Assembly (NCBI RefSeq): GCF_029168945.1
Contig: NC_083602.1
Coordinates: 70,080,600-70,144,599 of the forward strand
Direction: 5' to 3'
DNA from: Cannabis sativa
Lineage: Eukaryota; Streptophyta; Magnoliopsida; Rosales; Cannabaceae
Length of the DNA stretch: 64,000 nucleotides
Positions 42,646 through 54,288 of the stretch are shown here, one piece after another. The notes beneath the pieces are model-generated. The model did no database searches. It saw nothing but the letters and a program-made list of their open reading frames with translations, and was not told the origin of the DNA. The stretch's first letter is position 1. Every line of letters begins with the position of its first letter. Position numbers and translations under genes: made by a program.

Positions 42646-43506
42646 TGAGTTACCCATTTGTTATAATCCTAATAATCAATGATCCTCTATAGATGATTTA
42701 CATTGAGTAGGAAAAAATTTACCATTACACCCTTCAACGTATTTTATTCTTAAAATACTTAGTTACCTAAAAATGATATTTTAGTGAACTAATATAATCA
42801 CTAAAATGAGCGCTCTATCATTTATCTCTATTAAGCTAAGCTCGAAGGAAATCATCGTTTCACTTCTATGTCCAGATAGAAGCTATAGATTCCATATCTA
42901 TGATTAGCAATCCCACTCAATTGAACTACCATGACCTTAATCTATATGTCACGAGAAGATCCATTTGTCGAATTTAATGAACAGATTGAAGAACACAATT
43001 AATATAATTGAACTAGAACCTAACCATCTAAGGATTGAGATAATTTATTCTAAGATCAACTAGGTGATATTGAATTGAATAGATATTACGGTAAGTTTAT
43101 TATATCTGATTCAAGTTCAATATCGGTCCCTTTCCATGTATACTCCATACTTCCAACCCCAGCTTACTTGAACCAATTCCTGTAAAGGACATAGCACTTA
43201 TCCAAGGTCCAAGTAAACTACATTGTAGATTATCCTATCAGTTACACCGTGTGTACTGATAAGTCATATGAATACATTTAATCACACAATCTTGATTACT
43301 TTCCACTTTGTTGACAACACAGTAAACAAGAATATCAGTGTGATAAGGATTTTGATGAATTTAGAAATCTAATAAATAAATAAATGATCACATGAACCAA
43401 ATAACAAATTAAACAAGTAATGAAATTAAATCTATTTCTTTATTGATAATTGAATAGAAAAAGACTACATTGAAATAGAGTTTTATGTAGGGCACAAAGT
43501 CCAACA
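42646..43506 (-). repeat. Partial Copia LTR (LTR A)
   Basis: Homologous to the right-hand part of LTR B (45550-46421) and to 6640-7487 of the gag-only element: GATCCTCTATAGATGATTTACA, AAGCTCGAAGGAAATCATCG, and an end GGGCACAAAGTCCAACA. The left part is missing at the hAT boundary. No polypurine tract follows, unlike the other copies. Confidence 0.8.
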
Positions 43507-44536
43507 ATAAGAATAACTTTGACTCTCGCTTGAACGGGACATCGTTGGATTCTTATTTTAATTGAAATTATCCTTTAGTTTTTCCTCTTAGCTTTTCATT
43601 ACGAAATTTCTTAGATAGTATATAATTAGACAAAAGGTTTATAAATCATCTAATTATGATTTCATCATATTTTCTTTTATCAAATTGAATGGCGTAGATG
43701 ACTATACTCTAGAAATTCTATCTCGAAATTATATAAATCCTCGATCATAGAAATCTCCTACTTGTATATGCTTACTTAAGGCAACTTAAACATTGAGTTA
43801 AATTAGTAGTGGTGGTCCAAGCTAGAATAAAACTCAAGAAATGTTTGGTATAAATTTAAGTCTTTCACTTTAAATTTTAGATTCCAAATATAAATTTAAA
43901 TTTCAGTTTCTGAGAATGCATTGGACAATACAGTATGACTTTCACAAGTTGTTAATATCTATTTTCTTTGAATGGATCCAAACTGTACGTTAATGTATGA
44001 ATTACGAGTTATGTATTCTGTGACCAGGATCTACTTAGACTATTCTAAGAACTCTTTATTGTAAATATACCTAAGTCATCAAAAAACCACAACCATAATA
44101 CATTTCTATGGCATTTGTATCTTGATCATAGTAGTTTTTGACAAGATTATTCTCTACAAAGAGTCAATACATGCCATTATCCACTTGAAAGTAGGATCAT
44201 TTGTATTTGATAATATGAATGTTCATTCAGGGGTGGATATGAGTTATCGTTAAATTCTTAATACGATCACTCTAGATCTTACCTTATCAAAAGAAATTTG
44301 AAATGTTAGAGAAATTTCATGAAGTTCTAATAATGTTGAAAAATATCAAGGTAAATGGTTAAAGATCTTGCTAACTGATAGGGGTAGAGAAATATTTGGC
44401 TATGCGGTTAAAAGATCATTAAGTTGAACATCAAATTATATCCAAACTTACCTCCCCAGAAATTTGATTTGCATATTGATGATAGCAAAAGGTCTATGAT
44501 TAGTTACAAGTAGTTTCCTAAGTTCTTCTAGGGAAA
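43507..44536 (+). other. Inverted fragment of a Copia internal region
   Basis: Reverse-complement homologue of 48526-49560 over its whole 1.03 kb, in opposite orientation to the neighbouring LTRs. It is exactly bounded by the CA end of LTR A and the TG start of LTR B. No ORF. Confidence 0.78.
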
Positions 44537-46421
44537 TGTTGGGAATATTTTCTAGATTTACTAACAAGTATGTTGAATTAACATCCTAAATATGAATTCT
44601 CTAAAACAATGAAATAAACACATAAGGGTTTGAGAAAACCTTAAATTGATTGTAGCAGAATATAATGACTCCTTCCGTTAAAGATCTCTAGCCTTTGAAC
44701 CCTTTCTGTAGCAGAGCATTATCAAGATCTGAACCTAGATCTCTTTCTCTCCTTTGAGTTTCGTTACCACTGTCTTACTTACTATGATTGAGTACTTGAC
44801 TTGCTATGTGTGGGCATGGCACTCATTCACTATGGGTTTCGAATGTGAAGAACAATGAAGGAGGTGAAATCACTAAGGAAGGAACTCTCTCATCTAGGTC
44901 AGATGAATAGTCAAGTTGACAATAGTTTGTCAAATTTTCAGGAGGATGAGATAAGATTATCATGTTCCTTTTTTTTTGTTTCAACTAGGGCTTATGGCTG
45001 AATTATATGGATTAAAAAATAATAAAATATTGAGCAAAATTCACTTCTTGGTCGTACACTTAATAAGACCAATCTCTAGTTACAATTTAGCCACTTTATT
45101 TCAACCACTTATTCTTCTTTTCATTAATACCATATTTTCCAATTCAATCCTATCAATGCCAAAATTATTTATATAATAATTATAATTAATTATCAAATGA
45201 AATTTTCATTTATATTATTTACTAATTAGACCATACAATGTCTCTTAATTAACAAATTGACACCAAAACCTCTTTTCTTCACAATTAAGCCCTTGATTAG
45301 TGAAAAATCATAAATAAGATATAGTCTAATTTTAGAATTATATTTGGTTAATTAAAATCAATTAACTGAGTTTGCAAGTCGTATTATCTCAACTAGTGCG
45401 GGGACCATGGGCCTATATAAACGAGCTTTAAATTAGTAGATCTAGAATTCACCAAGTAAATTCTCAACATAATAATTCCACCTTGCGCCACTATAGATTT
45501 GGAATTGAATAGCACTCTCAATTATATAGAACACTCTATATGTATCACAATATAGATACATTATGATTATCCATTGTTACAATCCTAATAGTCAAAGATC
45601 CTCTATAGATGATCTACACTGAATAGGGATAAATTTACCGTTCTACCCTTAAATGTATTTTATCCTTAAAACACTTAGCAACCTATAAATGATACATCAG
45701 TAAACTAATGTAATTACTGAAATGAGGCCTCAATCATTTATCTCTATTCAGCCAAGCTCGAATGAAATCATCGTTTCACTTCTAAATACTTATAGAAGCT
45801 AGAGATTCCATATCTATGATTAGCGCTCCAACTCATTTGAACTACCATGTCCTTAATCTATATGTCACGAGAATATCCAATTTGTCAACTTTAATAAACA
45901 AATTGAAGAACATAAATATTACAACTATGTTGAACCCAACCATATCAGGATTAAGATCGATAGACCTAAGATCAACCATTGATATTAACTTAGAAGATAT
46001 AATGGTAAGTTTATGATATCTTACCTAAGATCAATATCGGTCCCTTCCAATGTATACTCTATACATCCGATACTGGTAAACTTTTCCAATGCCCTGGAAA
46101 GGAAATAACACTTATCCAATGTGTAAGTATACATTATCGCTGATTATCATGCTAGTCTAAATCCAGTGAATTGACAAATCAAAAGAATTAAACTTTTAAA
46201 CATATAATCATGATTATATTCCAATGTGCTCAAGACACTATAATCATGAACAAATATATACATATTTATATATATTTTAGACTTAATAGAATTTATACAT
46301 TAAACATAAACATGAAATAAATCATGTGAACCATGCAACATCAAAGTGATATTTGATCTTTTATTAATTAGTAAATTTGATTATATTGAAATGGGTTTTG
46401 TTTTGGGCACAAAATCCAACA
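44537..46421 (-). repeat. LTR B (3' LTR of Copia element B)
   Basis: 1885 bp, TGTTGGGAATATTTT...AAATCCAACA, homologous throughout to 5577-7487 but clearly diverged from it. Confidence 0.85.
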
Positions 46422-47597
46422 AACTCTCACTTGCACTAATATAAAATAAAAAGTGCATTTCGATTAATCTCAACACCTTGACATACAGATCAAGTGTAGT
46501 ATGTAGTATTCTCTCCGTAATAGGATCTGACAAGTTGTATTCAATACATCCTTTCCTCCACCATTACATTTCCTTAATCACAAAATCCTTGATATTGTGA
46601 TATTCCTTTGTATATGTCTACTCCTCTAGGGATACTGGATTCTTTACTTTTTTGGCAACTACTTCTGTGTTAGTCAAGAAGTAACACTAGTAGTTGATAA
46701 ATTGTTGGTACAATTCCAAGAACTACATAGAACTTTCCTTAGACTGAATAAATATCTTTCTTGCAACTTTAACATTCACTCTTACTGGTAGATTAGAGAT
46801 TCTAGATCGGTTTTTACACTTCTCCAAAAATTACATTTCCACCCCAAGAGTAATCAACATCTCATCAGTAGACCTACTGACATTAAGGCAAGTCTAGAAA
46901 CCTTATTTGGTGTAGTCTAAGAGTATTAAATACCACCCTTATCGACTAACATATAGTTCCTCTTCTTAATCTTAAGATTTACTTGGTTTTCTTCCAATGT
47001 TCTTTTCCAGGATTAATTTGATACCAATTGTGCACACTAAAGCATACCTGAGACCTCTCATTGTTCATCCTAAAGAATTCTTTCATGGCTTTTATCTTTT
47101 CTGGAATAGTTGACACTTTTCCTTAGATAAATAAAATCTATGTCTAAAAGTCTAGAGGCTTCTATAGATTGCTATTAGAAAAATTCTTCAACATCTTACT
47201 AAAGTAAGTTGCTTACACTAGAGTAAGTAAATTGCAATAGAAAACTTTTTGGTTACTCCATATGAATGGTTTTAACCATAGTTATCTTGGCTTTACTTCT
47301 TAGTTCTTTATTCTGACGATCCATTATCTGTTTAAACTAACAATGGATATTTGTCACGAGTGTCTTCACAATCATAACACAGTGAGTTCCTTGAAACCCT
47401 CCCACTACGACAAGGTACCGCGACTTTTGTCTAAGAATTTAAATGGTATTAACCTCATCGGTTGGGTCAAGACAACAAAGGTAGTGGGACCATCTTACAT
47501 AAAATAAGATGATAGAACACTTTGGAATAAAAAACATATCTCCTCTACTTTTCTATTTTATTTTCAGATTTAGTCACATTCCTAGAAAAGTAGTATT
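46422..47597 (-). other. Noncoding internal DNA of Copia element B (left part)
   Basis: Begins with the polypurine tract and GATCAAGTGTAGTATGTAG, as in the gag-only element. A TTCCACCCCAAG motif lies near 46838. No ORF. Confidence 0.6.
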
Positions 47598-48335
47598 TGT
47601 TGGAGCAAATACTTTCTTATCTTAAAGTTGAGTCCAATGTCTAGTCATGTCTGGAGGTTCAGTCTGTTATATTTGCACTTGCAAACTGTTAAGTCTGTTA
47701 TCGTTAGGTGTTAGTTAGTGCCAGGTGGACTGTTTTGTTGGGTATAAATAGTCGGTTTCATTCTGTAAACAGATTATCCATTAAATCGAATCAGTTGGTT
47801 AATTTAGTTTTCATCGTGGGAGTTAGAGTCGTATCTTGTTGTTCTTGTTGTTGTTTCTACAGGTCTGATTGTATAGCTTGAAGATGGTCATCTATGGCGG
47901 AAAGATCAGAGCCTGAAGTTGCTGAGTTCAAACTGAAGGGAGTTCAGTGTCAACTTCATCATCAGATCTGAAGGGATTTCAGGTTGAAGAAGTGTCGAAG
48001 AAGAACTCAGTTGCTGCACAAGGGATTGTGCACTAGCAATCAAGATTCTTGATTGTTGTTGGTAATTCATTACTAATTGCTGTAAAGTTTGTATTAAATT
48101 CCTTTAGAGAGAATTGGAAATTGTAATACGAAACTCTTGAGAATTAGTAGATGAGATTACCCTGGTTCGGGGAACCCAAGCACTAGTCGGCTGAGATGTG
48201 TTCTTAGTGCAGATGAAGCTTGTAAATCTTTGTGTGTTTTACTGCTTTATTCTCAATTCAAGTTTGAAATTCATATGTTGAAATCAATCTACTTAAAGAT
48301 AATCAACTAGGTAATCTGAATCATTAAAATCAACA
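47598..48335 (+). repeat. Candidate solo LTR of a different Copia family
   Basis: 738 bp starting TGTTGGAGCAAATAC and ending ATCAACA, with a good GGGTATAAATAG TATA box (47740-47750). The composition is richer in G and T than the surrounding Copia DNA. No convincing target duplication: GTATT before, AGTTG after. Boundaries are uncertain. Confidence 0.45.
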
Positions 48336-51300
48336 AGTTGTACTTTCATTAATGACAATAGGATGGTCCACCCCTAATCACATAGAATAGCTATCAAAGA
48401 TGCAAACTTTAGTTAACAGTTCTAGCTTTCTTAAGCTCATAATCAAGACATCCATGAATCTAGTAATGGCTTACTTCAAGTACACAACCATTCCATCATT
48501 CTTAAATTTTCCTATCACTAGAGTATTCCATAGAAGGACTTAGGCAGCTACTAGTAACTAATCATAGACCTTTTACTTTCATCAATATGCAAATCGAATT
48601 TTTAGGGAGGTATGTTTGGATACAATTCTAAAATTCAACTTAATGATCTTTGAACTGCATATCAACAAAATTTTTCTCCACCCCTATTAGTTTGCAAGAT
48701 CTTTAACCACTTACCTTGATGTTTTTCAACACTACTAAAAATTCATGAAATTTCTCATACATTTCAAATTTCTTTCCATAAGGTAAAATCGAGAGTGATC
48801 GTATTAAGAATATAACGATAAATCATATTAACCCCTGAATGTACATCCATATTTTTCGAATATAGATGATCTTACTTTCAAGTGGACATTGGCATATTTA
48901 ACTCTTTGCAGAGAATGATCTTGTCAAAACAACTATGAAGAAGATGAAAATGCCATAGATATATGATTGCAGCTATTGTCTTTTGATGACTTCGGTCTAG
49001 TTACTTTAAAGAGGTGTTAGAATATTTCAAGTGGATCCTAGTCATAGAATATTAAACTCATATTCCATACATAAATATACAGTTTGGATCCATTGACAGA
49101 AAATGGATATTAATAACTTGTGAAAGTCATACTATATTGTCTAATGTATTCTAGGAAACTAAAATATCACATTTCTATTTGGAATCTAAAATTTAAAGTC
49201 AAAGCCTTAAACTTATACCAAATATACAATGAGTGATTATTCTCTCTTGCACCACCACTACTAATTTAACTCTAAGTCTAATTTGCCTAAAGTAAACATA
49301 TACACGTAAAAGATTTCTAAGATCGAGAATTTACATCATTTCACGATAGAATATCGGGAATGTAGTCATCTGTGCCATTCAATTTTATAAAAGAAAATAG
49401 GATTACATCATAAGCAGATGATTTATAATCCTTCTATCCATGATATACTTTTTAAGAAAATTCTAATTGAAAAAGCTAAAGAGGAATAATTAAAGGATAA
49501 TTTCGAATAAAATAAGAATTTAACAATGTCCTAGTAGGTGAGAGTCAAAGTTATTCTTATTTTAGAAACTACTTTATTGTTTCATATTGTAAACACTAGT
49601 CCAAGTTGCCATCATTGGATGTACAACTAGATGTTGCATTTACAAATACTTATCTGTTGAGATCGAACACTATTATGTTTGCCTAATGGATGACGATCCT
49701 TTGGAATTTGTGCCATTAAAACAACAAGTTAAGTTAGACTAACAATGAAGATCTGAAATTATACTACAACAATTAATAACAAAAAATATAGGTTCAATAT
49801 AAATTCACACACAATTCAAAAATTATCAAGCATTTAGAAATAACAAAGACATGTGAAAATACAAAACAAGCACATCTTAAATAATTTCCAAGGTTTCCAA
49901 CAGATTGATACAGTGTTCCTATAGGCGAGAGTCAAAGATATCATTCATTGAATAGAGTTGTCAGTTCATCTAAAATGGACACCATTCTAGCAACCTTTTA
50001 TTCGATCAAAATAAGAATCCAACATTGTCCCGGTAGGCGAGAGTCAAGTTTACTCTTATTTTATGAGCTTCCACCATTGTTTCATACTTTGTAAATTTAT
50101 CTCTAAGTAGTCACCGTAGAAAAGAGTCTAATAGAGAGAAAAACTTAGCAAATACTTATCTTTCGAGACCTTTACGATGTTAAATGCTTCAATAAATAAC
50201 AATCCATATGGGAGACGAAGTCTAGCATCTCGAGCTTATATCAAAAACAATCAACCATGTAGGACCAACAATGGAGATCAAATATCTTTATAGCTAAAGC
50301 TTATTATTTTGAAGGGTCGTATTTTCATTTGATACTTATTTTAATGTATTTATTTTAACATATATTTATTTAATTGAAATTACTAATTTAGATAACTCTA
50401 AATATAAATTTTAATTCAATATTTATAAAATTATACCCTAGGAAGATCTGAAAAATAAAAACTTATTTTTCATCCTTAGTATTAATTTTCCAATAATATT
50501 ATGAAAATTACTTAATTTAAGTTGGTCCAAAATTAATTAAATTAATTTTGAACTCAAATTTAATTTTCTATAAATATATATACTAATTAAATTTGAAATC
50601 TAATGTAGTGAAAAATACTTTTTTCAAATTCTCATTAAAATAAAATAAAATAAATCTGAAAAAATTATTCTAATTTATGTAGGTCTAAAATTAAATAAAT
50701 TAATTTTCAACATAAATATAATTTTCATATTTAATTAAATTTCTTCAAAAAAATATCAAATATTTAAGTGTCTAGAACAAAATCAACTTAAATATTAATT
50801 TTCTAATTTAATTAAATATATCTTAGAAAAATACCAAAAGTCTACCTAGAAAAAATCTATCTAGATAATTCATAAACTAATTACTTATTTTCTAATTAAA
50901 ACAACATATTTTAGTCTATTTATTTTAATTAAATCAATTATGAAAATTACTTGATTTAAGTTGATTTAAAATTAATTAACAAATTAATTTTGAACTCAAT
51001 TTAATTTTCAAAATTGAAAATTTCAAAATATCAACATTTTAAATAATAAATGCAATTCAAAATTAGGTGGGAAATTATTCTTAAAATAAAATAAAATATA
51101 AACTAAAAATTATTCTTAGTTAAGTTGATCTGAAATTGAAAAAATTTCCAACATGAATGTAATTTTCTATTTAATTAAATTCATTAAAATAGAAATAATT
51201 AAGTATCTAGAATAAAATCCACTTAATTATTAATTCTAATTTAATATTTAAGAAAATATTCTAATTTAAGTTGGTCCAAAATTAATTAAATTATTAACTT

Positions 51301-52054
51301 TCAACTTAATTATATTTTCTAATTAATTAAATTTCATGAAATAGAAACAAATAATTAAGTATCTTGAATATATTCAACTTAATTATACATTCTATTTTTA
51401 AGTTCTAAGAAAAATATCCTAATTTAAGCTGGCCTAAAATTAATTAATAAGTCAATTTTCTACTTAAATATATTTTCCTACTTTTTAAATATTAGAAAAT
51501 ATAAATTAGTTACTAGAAATCATTATCTAGAATATTTCATTAAAGTAAGTGTATTTTTCTAATTAATTTCGAAATAATCCAATGAAAAAAATTTCATATA
51601 TTTCAAAATTAATTATGATGCTAATTAGATTTTAATTAGGTTAAACTAGTATAATTAGCCTAATACAATTATTTAGAAATGGGCCTTCACAATTGGGGTT
51701 GTTCATGTGAGGGAGGGCTGGGTTCAGTATGTCATACCCACTACTAATGGCCCCCAACTCTCACACAAGGCCCAAAAGAGAGGAATTTAACCTTAAATTA
51801 AATAACTCTTATTCATTGAATAAGCCCAATACTAACTGGGCATAAATAAACTAACATATGGTCATATTTTATTTTAGCGACCTAGTCCATTTAAATATCT
51901 AGAAATAATGGGCTTCCTATATGCATCTAATTCCAAAAGCAAACATATAGGCTCACACAGGTCAAATTGATTTGGATGGGCCCTATCATGTTTCTAGGTT
52001 TACACAGTTGAAAGAAATACACAATTTACCTGTTACAAATTATTTATAGGATCT
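48336..52054 (-). other. Noncoding internal DNA of Copia element B (right part)
   Basis: No ORF. Carries the leader motif GGCGAGAGTCAA at 49924 and 50036, and a variant at 49537. TCCACCCCTA lies at 48367 and 48677. 50300-51600 is extremely AT-rich with recurrent TTAAGTTGG-TC-AAAATTAATTAA phrases. Confidence 0.6.
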
Positions 52055-52979
52055 TGGTATACCCGAAATTTGGCTGGAGGACACGTGTCAAGGTAAAAGG
52101 AATGTGAATCGGTGCAATATCTTTTATGGAATAACTCATTAATTATGTAAGATCAGAGTATATTTGTAACCCGCTGACTGTAAGGTCTTAGGCAAGGAAT
52201 CAATGTACAAACTGGCACATAGTGTATTAACGAGAAACCATATGTCGCTAAAGGTGAATAGCGAGGCAACGAAGAAAAGTGACACATACCTTAACTTGCA
52301 ATGAGCAAACTAAGTGTAAAAGTTAGATCGACTTGAAGAACAAGTATGCGAGATGACCATCTCGCTATGATTAAACTTCCTATAGTTTCATCCAACTAAC
52401 AGGAGCGAGGCTCATAACCCTGGCAGGTCAGAAGATTTCTGTATACCCGCGATCGACGCAAGACATACATTGTTGATCTCAGAAAGAAGAATGGTCCCAG
52501 CTCGCTATTGGGATCACTACAATCAAGTTTCTGTCGAGACATCTCCAGATTCAACAATTAAAGACGTGTTTAACACACGACATTCTAGACCCAGTAAAAG
52601 CAGGAAAATCACAGCTATACAATTTTCAAAATCATACACCGCATTTACATTTTTTGATATGTAATCAGATCCCACGATTTTAGGATAATGGCTGTAAACA
52701 TATTTTGGTCAGCTTTACAATTAATGGTCACTATGCAATTATAAATAGTGGCAAACAATCTCAAAAACGGGACGAAAAAAAAACTCTTACGAAAGAGGCC
52801 TTGAAAAAAAAACTTAGAAATCTGAATAAGATTGACCCGTGGACTATGTGGAATTTTAACTACAAAACCACGTAAAAAATCTTGTGTTCATATATTATTT
52901 TTCTATAGCTTTTATTTTTTTTCTGTGTTGAATTATCATCGTGAGGCTAAAACTTGGTTCACGAAAATCTGCGTTAACA
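52055..52979 (+). repeat. 5' LTR of T2
   Basis: 925 bp, TGGTATAC...GCGTTAACA, with TTATAAATAG at 52739-52748. The second copy is outside the window; boundaries come from homology with T1. Confidence 0.8.
52739..52748 (+). promoter_or_regulatory. TATA box of the T2 LTR
   Basis: TTATAAATAG, matching the TATAAATA found at the same relative place in both T1 LTRs. Confidence 0.6.
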
Positions 52980-53003
52980 GTTTGGTGCTTTCATTGAGAG
53001 CCT
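52980..53003 (+). other. Primer-site-like sequence of T2
   Basis: TGGTGCTTTCATTGAGAGC lies two to three bases after the LTR. It begins with TGG as expected for pairing with a tRNA CCA end and is conserved with T1. tRNA species not identified. Confidence 0.65.
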
Positions 53004-53652
53004 CTATGAAAAAGCTTAGAAAAAATCCTCCCTTCTTTTAAAGAAAAACCTTTTCCTTCATGGCTTAAAATACAGAGAATATTAACACGCCACATGAGGA
53101 AACTAACTAACGTTCTGGAAAAGAACCCATTGGCTCCAGAAGATCTACCAATCCGCAGTCCAGAAGGACCACCCGTTCCAGGAGGGCTCAACCTGAGGGT
53201 GGCCCCAGTGCTCGAACCACACGTCCCCAGAGAACTCAACCCGACATTGGTCCTAGTACGCGGAAAACCCGCTCGAGGAGAACTTAGTGTGGGATTGGTT
53301 AGAATCCCAGGACGAGGGATGAAGAGCTAAACCCTGGAGGTGCCCAATCTGTGGGAGAAAGAACTTATGGAATGGAAAGCCTTACCCTTTCCCAAATTTA
53401 AGATGCCGGTATGGAAAATGTATACCGGATGAGAAGACTCATTGGTGCACATCAAATACTTCAAGATGAAACTCGATCTCTAGAAGGTTACTGGTGATGT
53501 GTGATGTCGCATATTCCTAACCACTTTATTGGAAACAACTCAACAATGGTACTTCAAACTCAACCCAAGAAGATTCAACTCTTAGGATGAGTTCTCTCGA
53601 GAATTTTACACACAATTCTCGTTCTCGAGGCTTGTACCATTGCAGCTAGAAG

Positions 53653-53784
53653 ACCTTATCAAAGTCAAACAATGGCAAAGAGAACCTTTGAAGGATTAAA
53701 TCTAGAGGTTCATGGAAAACCTTATCAAAGTCAAATAATGACAAAGAGAACCTTTGAAGGATTAAATCTAGAGGTTCATGGAAA
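53653..53784 (+). repeat. Tandem 66-bp duplication in T2 gag
   Basis: Copies 53653-53718 and 53719-53784 differ at only a few bases (for example CAAACAATGG versus CAAATAATGA). The period is 22 codons. Confidence 0.88.
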
Positions 53785-54283
53785 AGGCAACAAAATTCAA
53801 AGGCATTAAAAAAGAAGGCTGATATACAACCATACTAGGGGGCATACTCCCTTTGGTTACTTCTGGAAACACATTCGAAGGATCTCAACCAGCAACATGA
53901 AGGAGTTCCTTGATAAAGCTGATTGCTTTATCAAACTTGAAGAAGCCATACGATAGTCTTAGATAGGGCATGTCCACGTTAGAAAGTCACGATACATCCT
54001 GCAGTCTCATGACCTACCAGAAGCGCAGGCAAACACCAACAACTCTAGTAAACCTCTAGTGGCAAAAACACTAAAAACAAGAACAACACCAACTGCTCTG
54101 GAGAAACAGTGGAAAAAGGGGAAGTTTAACACTTCTCCCATGCCACAAAAGAACAAGGAGGAGAAGTATACCTACTTCACCCTCCTGAGGGAGAAACTTG
54201 AGGCCATCTTCATGGCAACTTAGGGAACAGTCCCCGAAAGAAAGCCCTTTCCCATCAAAAGGGAGTTGAGCAAGAGGGACATG

Positions 54284-54288
54284 TCGAA
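54284..54288. repeat. Left target duplication of Tekay-B (TCGAA)
   Basis: Repeated at 63730-63734. Confidence 0.93.

Larger units (their letters stand above)
44537..52054 (-). mobile_element. Copia element B, related to the gag-only element, right end lost
   Basis: Left LTR 44537-46421 is followed by AACTCTCACTTGCAC (minus-strand polypurine tract), then AT-rich DNA collinear in places with the internal region of 5577-15222. Examples are TTTCCAAGGTTT...CAACAGATTGATA near 49890 and TGGGCCTTCACAATTGGGGTTG near 51680. Gag itself is not found: where it should lie (48500-49740) there is only noncoding DNA. The element is cut at 52054 by T2. A solo-LTR candidate sits inside it. Confidence 0.75.
53060..54288 (+). 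pseudogene. gag: T2 gag, first part
   Basis: ATG at 53060 with a stop as third codon. The start aligns with T1 gag (M-A-x-N-x-E-N-I). A Pro/Arg/Ser-rich stretch follows (53130-53290). A degraded Retrotrans_gag-like block lies around 53515-53660, with WYFKLNPRRFNS, EFSREFYTQF and an AREF-like tail. A 66-bp in-frame duplication (53653-53784) lies just after it. The segment 54100-54230 encodes EEKYTYFTLLREKLEAIFMA, similar to the C-terminal Gag segment of Tat elements. Many stops. Tekay-B enters at 54289. Confidence 0.72.
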
